NCBI GenBank assembly: GCA_021083345.1
Contig: JAJGRE010000004.1
Coordinates: 1-64,000 of the forward strand
DNA from: Calditrichales bacterium MX18-03
Lineage (GTDB): Bacteria; Bacillota; Clostridia; Lutisporales; Lutisporaceae
Direction of reading: 5' to 3'
DNA length: 64,000 nucleotides
In this document: positions 52,664 to 61,558 of the stretch, one piece after another
Layout: every line of letters starts with the position of its first letter
Numbering within the stretch: the stretch's first letter is position 1
Translations under genes and position numbers: made by a program
The notes under the pieces: model-generated
The model's input: only the letters and a program-made list of their open reading frames with translations
Told to the model about the DNA's origin: nothing
The model's database searches: none

Positions 52664-54499
52664 CTACTCGGGAAACATCATTTCATCTATGTAAAAGTCG
52701 TTGAAACCTTTATCTGCCGAAAGTTCTACATATCCGATCCGTTTTTTGATATTCTCCGCCTCTCTGAGTGCCCTTCCTGATGTCAGCACCATCATGGCAC
52801 CGACCCCTGCCGCATTTCCGACGGATTCAAGCCTGCCTGTGAGTTCCGGTGGTATCAACCCTATATTGAGCGCGCTTTGCGGGTTGATGTAGGTACCAAA
52901 TCCACCGGCCAGGTAAACGCTTTCGATATCCCTGAAGCTGATCCCCGCCCGCTTGACCAGTACTCGGATTCCTGCAGCGATGGCCGCTTTTGCATTCTGG
53001 AGCTCCCGGATATCCTTCTGCGTCATGACGATTTCTTTTCCATGCTTTGTCTCATCTGCGCCTGCAATCACAAACGCGGACATTCCATCAATCTTTGCAA
53101 GCCGACCCACCAGTAGATTGCTATCTTCCCGCAGTCCATCCGGATCTGTTTCCAGCCTGCCGGTTTCATCGATTATGCCTGCCCGATACAGCTCCGACAC
53201 GATGTCTACAACGCCCGTTCCGCATATGCCGACAGGTCTTTCTCCTTCTATCGTTGTATAGCTGGAACCTTCTTCCGCACTGAAGCGGTCAATGGCACCT
53301 CTGATTCCGCCGACACCGCAGCGTATGTTGGCCCCTTCAAAGGCCGGGCCTGCTGCTGCGGAACATGCCATCAGCCATTCACTGTTGCCCAGGGCAATCT
53401 CTCCATTGGTGCCGAAGTCCACCAACAGCGATACTTTCTTCTTCTTTTGCATCCCTGTTGCCAATATCGCGGAAACCGTGTCCGCACCGATATATGCTGC
53501 CACAGAGGGGACGACCACTACCACACCATTCCCATTCATATCTATTCCCAGCTCTGCGGCCCTGATCTCCAACGTCTGAGTAGCAGCAGGTATAAAGGGT
53601 GCTGCAGCTATATTCTTTGCCGAAAGCTTCAGTAAAAAATGCATCATGGTGGTATTGCCTACAAACACAATCTGCCATACGTCGTTTTTGTCGATGCCGG
53701 CACGGTGCGTCAACTCGCTTATGGCCTCGTTGATACCGCCAATGATGACGGTGTGCATTTCATCCAGTCCTTCAGCTTCGTCCATGGTATGTTTTATCCT
53801 GGATATGACGTCAGCGCCAAATTTTCTCTGGGGGTTCAGCGCGGAACAGGTAGATAACCGTACTCCGGTGTTTAAATCGATAAGATACGCGGCGAGGGTG
53901 GTGGTTCCGATATCGATGGCAATGCCATAAAGCCTATTTGTAGTGTCTCCCGATTCAACACCAACAGGGGTTTTCCCGTATGAAATCAGAGTCGTATGAT
54001 ACTGATCCCCGCGCAGGGCTTCCGGCAGCTGCCTCAGTACTGACAGGGACTTCAATTCCTTTCCCAGGGAAAGAGCCTCTGCAAGGCGCCGGCTATCCGA
54101 GCGTTGATCATCAAGATTGGGCACAGGGAGGTGGATGTGTTTCTTAGAAATCATGGGTGAAAGCCTGGTGCTTTTCTGTGTGCCCTCTGTCAGAACCTTG
54201 GCACTGAAATCGGTATTGTCCAGATAAACCGTCAGGTCACAGCCGATAGTCGTGCGGCATGCCAGCCGGAAGCCCTCCTTCACCGCCTTCTCACCCAGCA
54301 GCCGCGCTTCGCCGGCTGACGGAGCCGACACCTGATCCCCGCCCAGCTTGACGCTGCACTTGCCGCAGGTTCCCTGTCCGTTGCAGGGGGAATGCATCTC
54401 ATAGCTGTTCTGCCTCAGAAAAGCCAGAAGGTTCGTTCCTTCATTCACTCTATATTCACTGCACTGCCCGTGCTTATGTATCTTAACTTTATACGCCAT
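52664..54499 (-). CDS. reductive activator of corrinoid-dependent enzymes (RACE, DUF4445)
   Basis: 611 residues: an N-terminal [2Fe-2S] ferredoxin domain (SPCNGQGTCGKCSVKLGG plus a later RLACRTTIGCDL), a linker, and a C-terminal ASKHA-fold ATPase domain (YGIAIDIGTTTLAAYLIDL, FVGNTTMMHFLL, LLVDFGTNGEIALG, GICGTGVVDIVSELY, YLAGGFGTYINP). RACE proteins use ATP to drive reduction of Co(II) to Co(I) in corrinoid proteins of O- and N-demethylases. It follows the DUF1638 gene by 23 bases. Its presence strongly implies a corrinoid protein in the same pathway, but none is seen in the window. Confidence 0.9.
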   Translation of the reverse strand: MAYKVKIHKHGQCSEYRVNEGTNLLAFLRQNSYEMHSPCNGQGTCGKCSVKLGGDQVSAPSAGEARLLGEKAVKEGFRLACRTTIGCDLTVYLDNTDFSAKVLTEGTQKSTRLSPMISKKHIHLPVPNLDDQRSDSRRLAEALSLGKELKSLSVLRQLPEALRGDQYHTTLISYGKTPVGVESGDTTNRLYGIAIDIGTTTLAAYLIDLNTGVRLSTCSALNPQRKFGADVISRIKHTMDEAEGLDEMHTVIIGGINEAISELTHRAGIDKNDVWQIVFVGNTTMMHFLLKLSAKNIAAAPFIPAATQTLEIRAAELGIDMNGNGVVVVVPSVAAYIGADTVSAILATGMQKKKKVSLLVDFGTNGEIALGNSEWLMACSAAAGPAFEGANIRCGVGGIRGAIDRFSAEEGSSYTTIEGERPVGICGTGVVDIVSELYRAGIIDETGRLETDPDGLREDSNLLVGRLAKIDGMSAFVIAGADETKHGKEIVMTQKDIRELQNAKAAIAAGIRVLVKRAGISFRDIESVYLAGGFGTYINPQSALNIGLIPPELTGRLESVGNAAGVGAMMVLTSGRALREAENIKKRIGYVELSADKGFNDFYIDEMMFPE

Positions 54500-54522
54500 C
54501 GTGCTCTCCTTCCATATCGCCG

Positions 54523-55281
54523 CTATTCATAACGGATAATCCTCTCGTCGAAGCTCTGTACGACCTTCTTTCCCGGCGGTACCACCAGAACCTCTGCCTC
54601 TCTGAACACTCCGTTCAGAATCCGGCTCAACAGCCCCTGGTCGCCTTCATACTCAAGATAATTCCAGTTGAGATATGCCGCACTATCCTGTGTAAAGCTG
54701 CGGTAGTACGCGGTATTAGCCAAGTTCTCCCAACGAATAAAGGCTGCATTCTTATAGTCCTTCATCCAGCCTTGCTCCATTTCCATCAGATACTCCGCAT
54801 TATCTTCTCCATACTTTTCCAAATATTCACGGAGCAGCACGGTATGTCTTTTTTCGCTGGGCTGCCAGCCACGCTCGATCCATCCTGCCGAATACCAATA
54901 GGTACCGGGATTGGCGTGGAAACGTTCATGGTATGCCTCCTTTGAGCCCAATAGCAGCGTGATGCAGTCATGACCCCTGGGTACCACCATGGGAATCCTG
55001 CTGCTGCTGATTCCTGCAGCACCGTTGCTGCAGAGGCCATAGCCTATGATAATATAATCATAATCGGGAGCCGTATTGTAGTAGTTATAGGGAAAACCGC
55101 CGTTGGCCCTGTCGATTTCCTGCTGCAGGGAAGCCCTCAGCTTATCCGGGGTATCATGCAGCCCCTGATGCATGAATGTTACATCCACGTGGCATCCGGA
55201 CCGGCTGCTCAAGTATGAGATTTCCCTGTTCAGAACGTCGCAGGCGATGACCTTCAGTCTCAGCATCCTGTTGCCTTCCAT
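54523..55281 (-). CDS. DUF1638 domain protein
   Basis: 252 residues with DUF1638 features: an N-terminal VIACDVLNREISYL, DYDYIIIGYGLCSNGAAGI and a central PMVVPRGHDCITLLLGS. The family has no firmly assigned activity that I can cite, but its genes often occur with corrinoid methyltransferase and RACE genes, as here. Cys/His in RGHDCI and YGLCSN may bind a metal. The ATG follows GAGGAG by nine bases. First gene of a two-gene unit with RACE. Confidence 0.8.
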   Translation of the reverse strand: MEGNRMLRLKVIACDVLNREISYLSSRSGCHVDVTFMHQGLHDTPDKLRASLQQEIDRANGGFPYNYYNTAPDYDYIIIGYGLCSNGAAGISSSRIPMVVPRGHDCITLLLGSKEAYHERFHANPGTYWYSAGWIERGWQPSEKRHTVLLREYLEKYGEDNAEYLMEMEQGWMKDYKNAAFIRWENLANTAYYRSFTQDSAAYLNWNYLEYEGDQGLLSRILNGVFREAEVLVVPPGKKVVQSFDERIIRYE

Positions 55282-55397
55282 CCCAATCAACTCCTCTGTT
55301 TCTTCTCTATTTTCATTATAGCAATATTGTTTTTTTATCCTATTGTAATTTCATGACTTTTTTATAAATTAATCGTGGTGCTTTCATGAAGGAAGCA

Positions 55398-55433
55398 AAA
55401 ATACCGGATAAGCGGCTCCGCTTCCCGGTATTT
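55398..55433 (-). terminator. terminator after the PocR-AraC regulator gene
   Basis: AAAATACCGG and CCGGTATTT enclose a further GC-rich stretch (AGCGG/CCGCT), giving a long two-part stem, with T-rich sequence on the minus strand. It lies 19 bases after the stop codon. Confidence 0.7.
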
Positions 55434-55451
55434 CTTTGTTATGTCATCCGA

Positions 55452-56744
55452 TTACTGCTTTCCGCGGGACTCCCTGAACTTTCCGGGGGTCACGCCGGTA
55501 GCCTTCTTGAAAACCTTTGTGAAATAGCTTTGATCCTCAAAGCCGACAAGATTTGAAACCTCTGTCAAGGGAATGGATGCATCCAGCAGCAGGTTCTTGC
55601 TGGCGCTGATTCTGATCTTGTTGATGTAGGATACGAAAGTGCACTTCATTTCACTCTTGAATATCTTGCTGAAGTAGGAAGGGTTCAGATAAACATGCTT
55701 GGCGACCTCTTCAAGGGTGATCCGCTCCATGTAGTTCCGCTTGATATAGTCCACTGCTTTGAAGATGGTATCCTTGTGGCGCACATCCGCCAGGTTGAAA
55801 ACACAATCGGTAAACCTGGCCATGATTTTGGAAAGCCAGAAGGTCAGCTCCTCTACGGTCTTGAAATGATGAATATCCGAAAGATACTTGTAGTTCAAAC
55901 CGAAAATCTCCGTGGAGTCGGCACCGCCTTCAACCGCAGATCTGGACAGCAGCACCACCAGCTCCAGTATCCTTGCCTTTATCACTTCAAAATCCTTGCC
56001 TGAGGAGAAAAATACATAGCCCAATAACTCGTTCAGTATTTTCTGGGAAGCCTGCTTATCACCGATGGCGATTTTGGACAGCAGCTCTTTTTCCTTTTCA
56101 AAAGGATAGTTGTTGATCTCAATCTTCTTATCCGTTACAAGCTTCATCTGATGAACCGACTCCGAAATCTGCGCCTGTACTTCATAGTATTTCCTCTGGT
56201 CATCGTGCTTGGAGGCCTTATCCTGTGAAATTCCGCAGGCCACCAGATAAAGCAATTCTGAAAGGCTGTTGACGATCTCCGGCTGTATGACCGGAACTCT
56301 TTGAATATACTCATTCAGCTCGTGAAGCTGGACCTCATTGATGCCGCTCTGCCTGATGAGATCCTCCAGCAAAAACTCTTCCGGATCCACCATCAGGACA
56401 GGTCCGCCGATCAAAGCCCCCTGTATGGCGTTATTCACCGTGATGGGTGATGCCCAATGAACGAGACCGATAGGACAGAAGTACACATACTTTCCGCCGA
56501 ACCGCTCTGCCTGATAGCTGCCGTACAGGTGAACACTGGCGCAGCCTGGCTGATTGCCGCTGCCGGACTGGATGCTGTTGCAGAATTGGCACAGATGGCT
56601 GCTGTATAAAGATGCATAGAGAAGCACGCCTTTGGAGTCAATGATCGAGCACTCCATACCAGTTGAGCGGCTGTAGGCATGTACACTTTTTTTTGCTTTT
56701 ACAAGCTCAAAGCCCAGTTCATTGATTTCGAGAGCCACTGCCAT
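55452..56744 (-). CDS. AraC-family regulator with PocR sensory domain
   Basis: 430 residues. The N-terminal PocR domain (about 8-170) has the cysteines HLCQFCNSIQ, GCASVHLYG and YFCPIGLVHWASPI that are usual in this family; PocR-type sensors bind hydrocarbon derivatives such as diols or methylated compounds. A middle helical part leads to an AraC DNA-binding domain (about 325-428) with two helix-turn-helix units (ITLEEVAKHVYLNPSYFSKIFK, LTEVSNLVGFEDQSYFTKVFKK). It is divergent from the first UROD-like gene and probably activates it. Confidence 0.9.
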   Translation of the reverse strand: MAVALEINELGFELVKAKKSVHAYSRSTGMECSIIDSKGVLLYASLYSSHLCQFCNSIQSGSGNQPGCASVHLYGSYQAERFGGKYVYFCPIGLVHWASPITVNNAIQGALIGGPVLMVDPEEFLLEDLIRQSGINEVQLHELNEYIQRVPVIQPEIVNSLSELLYLVACGISQDKASKHDDQRKYYEVQAQISESVHQMKLVTDKKIEINNYPFEKEKELLSKIAIGDKQASQKILNELLGYVFFSSGKDFEVIKARILELVVLLSRSAVEGGADSTEIFGLNYKYLSDIHHFKTVEELTFWLSKIMARFTDCVFNLADVRHKDTIFKAVDYIKRNYMERITLEEVAKHVYLNPSYFSKIFKSEMKCTFVSYINKIRISASKNLLLDASIPLTEVSNLVGFEDQSYFTKVFKKATGVTPGKFRESRGKQ

Positions 56745-56879
56745 ATCATCACTCTTTTCTTTTGAGATTGCCTTGTCATCATCGTATGATTCAATTTTAC
56801 AGTATTACGGCTTATCAAAACATTGTAGATTATTTTCTTTTATTGTAGTATTTTTGTCTGATTACGTCAAAAACAAAAT

Positions 56880-56912
56880 TTGTTATAGAAAGTAATGATT
56901 CTTTATAGAAAC
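56880..56912 (+). promoter_or_regulatory. promoter region and direct repeats before the first UROD-like gene
   Basis: TTGTTA (56880) and TATAGA (56904) are 18 bases apart. The repeat TTATAGAAA occurs at 56883 and 56904, exactly 21 bp apart, and CATAGAAA follows near 56940. Two helical turns between direct repeats is typical of AraC-family binding; the divergent PocR-AraC protein is the obvious candidate. Confidence 0.45.
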
Positions 56913-56977
56913 CAACTTTCAATTTTTATAACATGAATCCATAGAAATACCAAATTCAAGCAGCCGATCGTAATCAA

Positions 56978-57036
56978 AAAGGGACATTCCTTAACGCAAA
57001 AGGATTACTCATTACTCGAGCAAGGTGTGTCCCTTT
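56978..57036 (+). repeat. 59-bp inverted-repeat element, copy before the first UROD-like gene
   Basis: Ends AAAGGGACATTCCTT and AAGGTGTGTCCCTTT, middle with CTCGAG. Same length as the copy at 39227 and opposite in orientation on the map, but the same with respect to the downstream gene: the GTGTCCCTTT end is a few bases from AAGGAGG. Confidence 0.8.
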
Positions 57037-57057
57037 ACCTTAAAGGAGGACTATAAA

Positions 57058-58089
57058 ATGAGAAGGAACATGAGCCAGTGGATGAGAGAGCTGATCCAGT
57101 CCCAGGAACGGACAGCGCTTCCCATTATGACGTACCCCGGCTTGAATATCGTCAATCTGAACGTCATGGATATTATTTCAGACGGCCACAATCAATACCT
57201 GTGCATCGAAGCCCTTGCAAAAAAGTATGATACCGTTGCAGCGGTCACAACGATGGACTTGTCCGTCGAAGCAGAGCTGTTCGGAAGCAGAATCAGGTAT
57301 TCCAATGATGAGGTCCCTACAGTGGTAGGAAAAATCATCGAGGATATGGACGGCGCAGAAAGACTTCAGGTGCCCCAAGTGGGTGCAGGCCGGACCAAGA
57401 CTTATCTGGATGCGGCAAAACATGCTGCAAAGAACATCAAGGATAAACCCACCTTCGGCGGCATCATCGGACCTTTCTCCTTGGCAGGCCGCCTGATGGA
57501 TATGACCGAAATCATGATTGCCATGATGGAGGAACCGGAGATTGTCCATACTGTACTGGAAAAGTGCACACAGTTTCTTGTTGAATATGCGAAAGCCTTC
57601 AAGCAAAGCGGTGCTCACGGCATCATCATTGCGGAGCCTGCTCCCGGTTTGCTGCCTCCCGCAAAATGCCATACGTTTTCTTCCGAATATGTCAGGCGTA
57701 TTGTTGATGCCGTGCAGGATGAAAGCTTCCTGGTCGTTCTGCACAACTGCGGCAATACGGTAAAGCTGGTCGACACACTGCTTTCAACCGGTGCTAAAGC
57801 CTTCCACTTCGGAAACGCAGTAGATATGAAGGATATCATGCCGCAAATACCTTCGGACCGGATTGCTTTCGGAAATATCGATCCTGCCCGTGTCATCAGG
57901 AACGGCTCAATACAGGACATTAAGGAAAAAGTGACGGCGCTGCTCTTGGCCATGGAAGCTTACCCCAACTTCGTCCTCTCCTCCGGCTGTGACATCCCGC
58001 CGGGAACGACCCTTGAAAATATAGATGCCTTTTTCCAGGCCCTCGACGAATACAACCGTCTAAACCATGAGGACTTGAAATCAGCGTAA
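57058..58089 (+). CDS. UROD/MtaA-family methyltransferase (first copy)
   Basis: 343 residues of the uroporphyrinogen decarboxylase superfamily, in the MtaA/MtbA/CmuA branch that moves methyl groups between corrinoid proteins and thiols or other acceptors. Zinc ligands typical of this branch are visible: VLHNCGNTVK near residue 230 and SSGCDIPPGTT near 310. It lacks the arginine-rich porphyrin site of true HemE. AAGGAGG lies eight bases before the ATG. It is divergent from the PocR-AraC gene and ends at a shared terminator with the methyltetrahydrofolate-type methyltransferase gene. Confidence 0.83.
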   Translation: MRRNMSQWMRELIQSQERTALPIMTYPGLNIVNLNVMDIISDGHNQYLCIEALAKKYDTVAAVTTMDLSVEAELFGSRIRYSNDEVPTVVGKIIEDMDGAERLQVPQVGAGRTKTYLDAAKHAAKNIKDKPTFGGIIGPFSLAGRLMDMTEIMIAMMEEPEIVHTVLEKCTQFLVEYAKAFKQSGAHGIIIAEPAPGLLPPAKCHTFSSEYVRRIVDAVQDESFLVVLHNCGNTVKLVDTLLSTGAKAFHFGNAVDMKDIMPQIPSDRIAFGNIDPARVIRNGSIQDIKEKVTALLLAMEAYPNFVLSSGCDIPPGTTLENIDAFFQALDEYNRLNHEDLKSA

Positions 58090-58096
58090 TGAGTAT

Positions 58097-58135
58097 AAAA
58101 TGACCGGAAGTCTTCGATGGGCTTCCGGTCATTTT
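58097..58135. terminator. bidirectional terminator
   Basis: AAAATGACCGGAAG and CTTCCGGTCATTTT form a 14-bp stem with an 11-base loop between two converging genes, followed by ATATT. Confidence 0.85.
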
Positions 58136-58148
58136 ATATTAGGGGGTA

Positions 58149-58949
58149 TTACATTTCAAGTTCGCCTTCTCTATACTTCGTTAAATATTCTACACAGAAA
58201 TCATCCAGACCGAATAGTGCTTCAGCTGCATAGACAAAGGACATCAGCTTCTTGTCCAGGGGATCCATGATAGCGCCATCCATTCCGGCACCCATTGCTG
58301 CAACGAGGAACGCCTGGTTCATCAGCTTCCTGCAGGGTATTCCGAAGGATATGTTGCTCAAGCCACAGGCAATATGCACTTCCGGGAACTCCGCCTTGAC
58401 CTGGCGGATGGTCTCGATTGCCACGGTGCCGTAATGGGATCCGGTTCCGACCGGCCTTACAAGCGGGTCAATATAGATATCATCCAGTTTTACGCCTTCC
58501 TTAGTCAGTTTTCCGATCAGACGCTGAGCGATGGTAAGCCTGTCCTTGATGGTTTCCGGCATGCCGGTATCATCCATGCAAAGTGCGACAACGCCTGTCT
58601 TGAATTCTGCAACCAGGGGCATAACGGCGTTGAACCGTTTGCTTTCATCGGAAATGGAATTAATCAGGGGCTTGGTGTTCTTGTTTGCTTCAAGCGCTCT
58701 GCGCAGCGCTACAGGATTGGGTGAATCTATGGCAAGGGGTGCCGATACTGTTTCCTGAACCGTTTTGACAAGCCACTCCAATCTTTCGGGCTCATCGTTG
58801 ATGAACATGCCTGCATTGACATCTATGTAGGTAGCGCCGGCTTCATACTGCCGCTTCGCCAGATCCTTGATGGCATCGGCATCATAATTCTCCATGGCAG
58901 GACGTATGGCTTTCAGGGTACTGTTGATTTTCTCACCGATAATAATCAT
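58149..58949 (-). CDS. methyltetrahydrofolate:corrinoid methyltransferase (pterin-binding)
   Basis: 266 residues, a TIM barrel of the DHPS/AcsE/MtvA family. Pterin-binding stretches: IIIGEKINSTLKAI, GATYIDVNAG, PLAIDSPNPVALRRAL, PLINSISDES and HIACGLSNISFGIPCR. It moves a methyl group between a corrinoid protein and tetrahydrofolate, which would feed demethylated C1 units into the Wood-Ljungdahl pathway. AGGAGG precedes the ATG. It belongs with the RACE and UROD-like genes around it. Confidence 0.9.
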   Translation of the reverse strand: MIIIGEKINSTLKAIRPAMENYDADAIKDLAKRQYEAGATYIDVNAGMFINDEPERLEWLVKTVQETVSAPLAIDSPNPVALRRALEANKNTKPLINSISDESKRFNAVMPLVAEFKTGVVALCMDDTGMPETIKDRLTIAQRLIGKLTKEGVKLDDIYIDPLVRPVGTGSHYGTVAIETIRQVKAEFPEVHIACGLSNISFGIPCRKLMNQAFLVAAMGAGMDGAIMDPLDKKLMSFVYAAEALFGLDDFCVEYLTKYREGELEM

Positions 58950-59085
58950 GATTACACCTCCTATATAACTGGTTCCATTTTACTGTCTTCCATTATATCA
59001 CTGCTGCAAATAAGCCCTTTAAAACTTTCTTGTTATTTTTTGTATTTTCAATGGCGTTTTGAAAAACAAATGCCGTCAGACCGTA

Positions 59086-59114
59086 TTGACACTGCTTCTG
59101 GTTGGGATTATAAT
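59086..59114 (+). promoter_or_regulatory. consensus sigma-A promoter of the second lacI gene
   Basis: TTGACA-N17-TATAAT, a perfect match in both boxes and spacing. The operator begins 10 bases after the -10 box, over the start point. Confidence 0.9.
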
Positions 59115-59124
59115 GAAAATGACA

Positions 59125-59140
59125 ACGTGCCCGAGCACGT
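59125..59140. promoter_or_regulatory. operator ACGTGCCCGAGCACGT, copy 1
   Basis: Inverted repeat ACGTGC-CCGA-GCACGT at the start of transcription of the lacI-type gene. The identical 16 bases recur at 60218-60233, so the site is the probable target of that regulator and autorepression is likely. Confidence 0.8.
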
Positions 59141-59159
59141 AACCATGAAGGAGAAGCAT

Positions 59160-60188
59160 ATGACTGCTACCATCCGATCCATCGCTGAAGCTGCAAACGT
59201 ATCCAGAGGAACTGTCGACAAGGTTCTGAATGACCGCCCGGGTGTCAGCACAGAGGTGCGCGAACGGGTGAGACGGATTGCTGAAGAGCTGGGCTACAAG
59301 CCCAATTTGGCGGGAAAGTCCCTGGCACTCCAGAAGAAGCCTGTCAAAATAGGCGTCGTCATCCTAAGCATGGAGGATCCCTTTTTCCTTGAGGTGTATG
59401 AAGGGGTTCAGAAAGCAGCCTTGGAGCTGAAGGGCTTCGGCATCGAAGTGGAATGCTGCGAAATGGAAAGCATCAATGCGGTTGAACAATTGCGATGCAT
59501 TGAGACCTTGTGCAAAAAGAACATTTCCGCCTTGGCTTTGTCGCCTTTGGACGAGGTGTCAGTGAAACATGCGCTGAATAAGCTGACTGAGGAAGGGATC
59601 AAGGTCATCACCTTCAATACGGACATCCCCGGTATTGACAGGATGTGCTTTGTAGGACAAAATCTGAAAAAAAGCGGCCGGGTTGCGGGGGATCTTATGG
59701 GAAAGCTGCTTCACGGCGGTGGTGACGTGCTGATCATAACCGGTCCTGAGCGGATCAAGGCATTGGAAGAGCGGGTTGCAGGCTTCAAGGAAATGCTTGA
59801 AAAGGCGTACAACGGCATCAGCATTGCTGCAGAATTACAAAATGTAAATGATAATGAATCTGCCTATCTCCAAACCGCTGCCGCTCTGAAAAAACAACCT
59901 TATATCAATGCGGTCTTCATAACCGGGAGGGGTATCGGCGGTGCCGCCAAAGCCATCCGGGAGCTTAACCTGCATGACATCCGGTTCGTCTGTTTTGATA
60001 AAATATCTGAGACCATCGAATTGCTCAAAAGCGGCGCAGTGGATTTTACCATTACTCAGGAGCCGCTGATGCAAGGCTACCTGCCTATCAAGCTATTTTT
60101 TGAATACTTCTTCCACGGCAAACATCCTGCAGAAGCGCAGATCTTCACCAAACTGGAAATCATAACGAAAGAAAATTTAGAGCCCTAA
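59160..60188 (+). CDS. LacI-family regulator with sugar-binding-type sensor domain
   Basis: 342 residues from the ATG after AAGGAG: helix-turn-helix TIRSIAEAANVSRGTVDKVLNDRPGV, hinge GYKPNLAGKSLALQ, and an effector domain of the RbsB type (KIGVVILSMEDPFFLEVYEG, ALALSPLDEVSVKHAL, ITFNTDI, VFITGRGIGGAAKAI). The reading frame is open upstream through the promoter, which rules out earlier starts. It is followed by a copy of its own probable operator and the second UROD-like gene. Confidence 0.9.
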   Translation: MTATIRSIAEAANVSRGTVDKVLNDRPGVSTEVRERVRRIAEELGYKPNLAGKSLALQKKPVKIGVVILSMEDPFFLEVYEGVQKAALELKGFGIEVECCEMESINAVEQLRCIETLCKKNISALALSPLDEVSVKHALNKLTEEGIKVITFNTDIPGIDRMCFVGQNLKKSGRVAGDLMGKLLHGGGDVLIITGPERIKALEERVAGFKEMLEKAYNGISIAAELQNVNDNESAYLQTAAALKKQPYINAVFITGRGIGGAAKAIRELNLHDIRFVCFDKISETIELLKSGAVDFTITQEPLMQGYLPIKLFFEYFFHGKHPAEAQIFTKLEIITKENLEP

Positions 60189-60216
60189 ACACTGCTCAAG
60201 TCATTTTTTTGTACTT

Positions 60217-60234
60217 CACGTGCCCGAGCACGTG
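60217..60234. promoter_or_regulatory. operator CACGTGCCCGAGCACGTG, copy 2
   Basis: Same core as the site at 59125, extended by one base at each end. It lies in the 68-base gap between the regulator gene and the second UROD-like gene, 13 bases before that gene's AGGAGG, so it could control a second promoter or block elongation. Confidence 0.8.
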
Positions 60235-60256
60235 CTATAAATCAGGAGGTATTATC

Positions 60257-61555
60257 ATGTTTGAACAATTAAACTTCAGAGTGAATTTCAATGCTGCAGA
60301 TTTTTCTGACCTCTCCTTTACAGCTGAAGAGAAAACGATACTGCAGGAACTGGCGCGGCAAGTGGCGGAAATCGCAGACAGACCGGTCATGGGTGACCGC
60401 AAGAAGCTGTGGATCAGTCATAACAAGCTGGAAAGAACCCGGCCCGTAGTGCTTTGTGATCCGGAAAACGGCTGGAATGAGCTGATTACGGAAAACCAGA
60501 TCCAATGCAGGAACAGTGTCGCCAGATATTGGGAAAACCATTTGAGAAAGCAGATCTTCTGGGGCAACGAAATGCATGACGACTACGTGGTGGAGCCCTA
60601 TTTCAACTTGCCTTACGTATACAGTGAGAAGCCATGGAGCGTGGCCAACGCCACGAAAGTGCAGACCATGAAGAAAACAGCTGAGCAAGGAAAGGCTTAT
60701 CACATAGAAACGGTTTTGGAGGACTATAGCCAGATCAAAGACATCACCAAGTCCGAGCTGTCCATCGATCATAAGACCACTGAACAACTTCTGGCATTAG
60801 CTCATGAAGTCTTTGACGGCATCCTTGAAGTGCGGCTCAATACAGTATGGTTCTGGTCCTTTGGGCTTACCGATGACCTGGTGTTCCTGCGGGGCATGGA
60901 AAAGCTCATGTTTGATTTCTATGATGAACCGGAGTGTGTTCATGAAGTCATGACACTGCTCTGTAACGGTACGATGGAAAGACTGGATTTCCTTGAGAAC
61001 AGCAGCCTGCTGTGCCTCAATAACGACGGCTCCTTTGTAGGCTCCGGCGGCATGGGCTTCATTGATACGCTGCCGGCTGCGGATTTCGCCGGCAAAGTGA
61101 GGACCAAAGACATGTGGGGGCTGGGAGAAAGCCAGGTCACAGTGGGAATATCCCCGGCTATGTTTGAAGAGTTCATATTCCCTTACCACAAGAAGCTGAT
61201 GGAGAGATTCGGCCTGACCTGCTATGCCTGCTGCGAACCCATGGATCACCGGTTTGACATCGTAAAGGCCGTTCCCAATCTGAGACGCGTATCGGTATCG
61301 CCTTGGGCCAACAAGCAGCTGATGGCTGACAAGTTGAAGCATGATTTCATCTACTCCATGAAACCCTCTCCCTCCCACCTGGCTGTACCGAAAATGGATG
61401 AGACCGTTGTCAGAAACGAGATCCGGGAAGCACTCCGGATTACCCGGGATAACTGTGTGGAGCTTGTCATGAAGGACAATCACACCCTGGGCAACAATCC
61501 TGAGAACATAAAGAACTGGGTCAGGATCGTCAGGGAAGAAATCGAAGCCATCTAG
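60257..61555 (+). CDS. UROD/MetE-like methyltransferase (second copy, divergent)
   Basis: 432 residues, a distant member of the UROD/cobalamin-independent methionine synthase superfamily. The N-terminal 100 residues (WISHNKLERTRPVVLCDPEN) are an extension absent in MtaA. The probable zinc site is CYACCEPMDHRFD with a further SVSPWAN and the final ELVMKDNHTLGNNPEN. AGGAGG precedes the ATG. It follows the LacI gene and its operator, and ends three bases from the converging AraC gene. The methyl donor is unknown. Confidence 0.78.
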   Translation: MFEQLNFRVNFNAADFSDLSFTAEEKTILQELARQVAEIADRPVMGDRKKLWISHNKLERTRPVVLCDPENGWNELITENQIQCRNSVARYWENHLRKQIFWGNEMHDDYVVEPYFNLPYVYSEKPWSVANATKVQTMKKTAEQGKAYHIETVLEDYSQIKDITKSELSIDHKTTEQLLALAHEVFDGILEVRLNTVWFWSFGLTDDLVFLRGMEKLMFDFYDEPECVHEVMTLLCNGTMERLDFLENSSLLCLNNDGSFVGSGGMGFIDTLPAADFAGKVRTKDMWGLGESQVTVGISPAMFEEFIFPYHKKLMERFGLTCYACCEPMDHRFDIVKAVPNLRRVSVSPWANKQLMADKLKHDFIYSMKPSPSHLAVPKMDETVVRNEIREALRITRDNCVELVMKDNHTLGNNPENIKNWVRIVREEIEAI

Positions 61556-61558
61556 GGG

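Noticed and set aside
52547-52780. Plus-strand open frame of 77 codons in the region after the RACE gene
   Set aside because: No ribosome binding site, overlaps the RACE terminator and 3' end, and the sequence has no family look.
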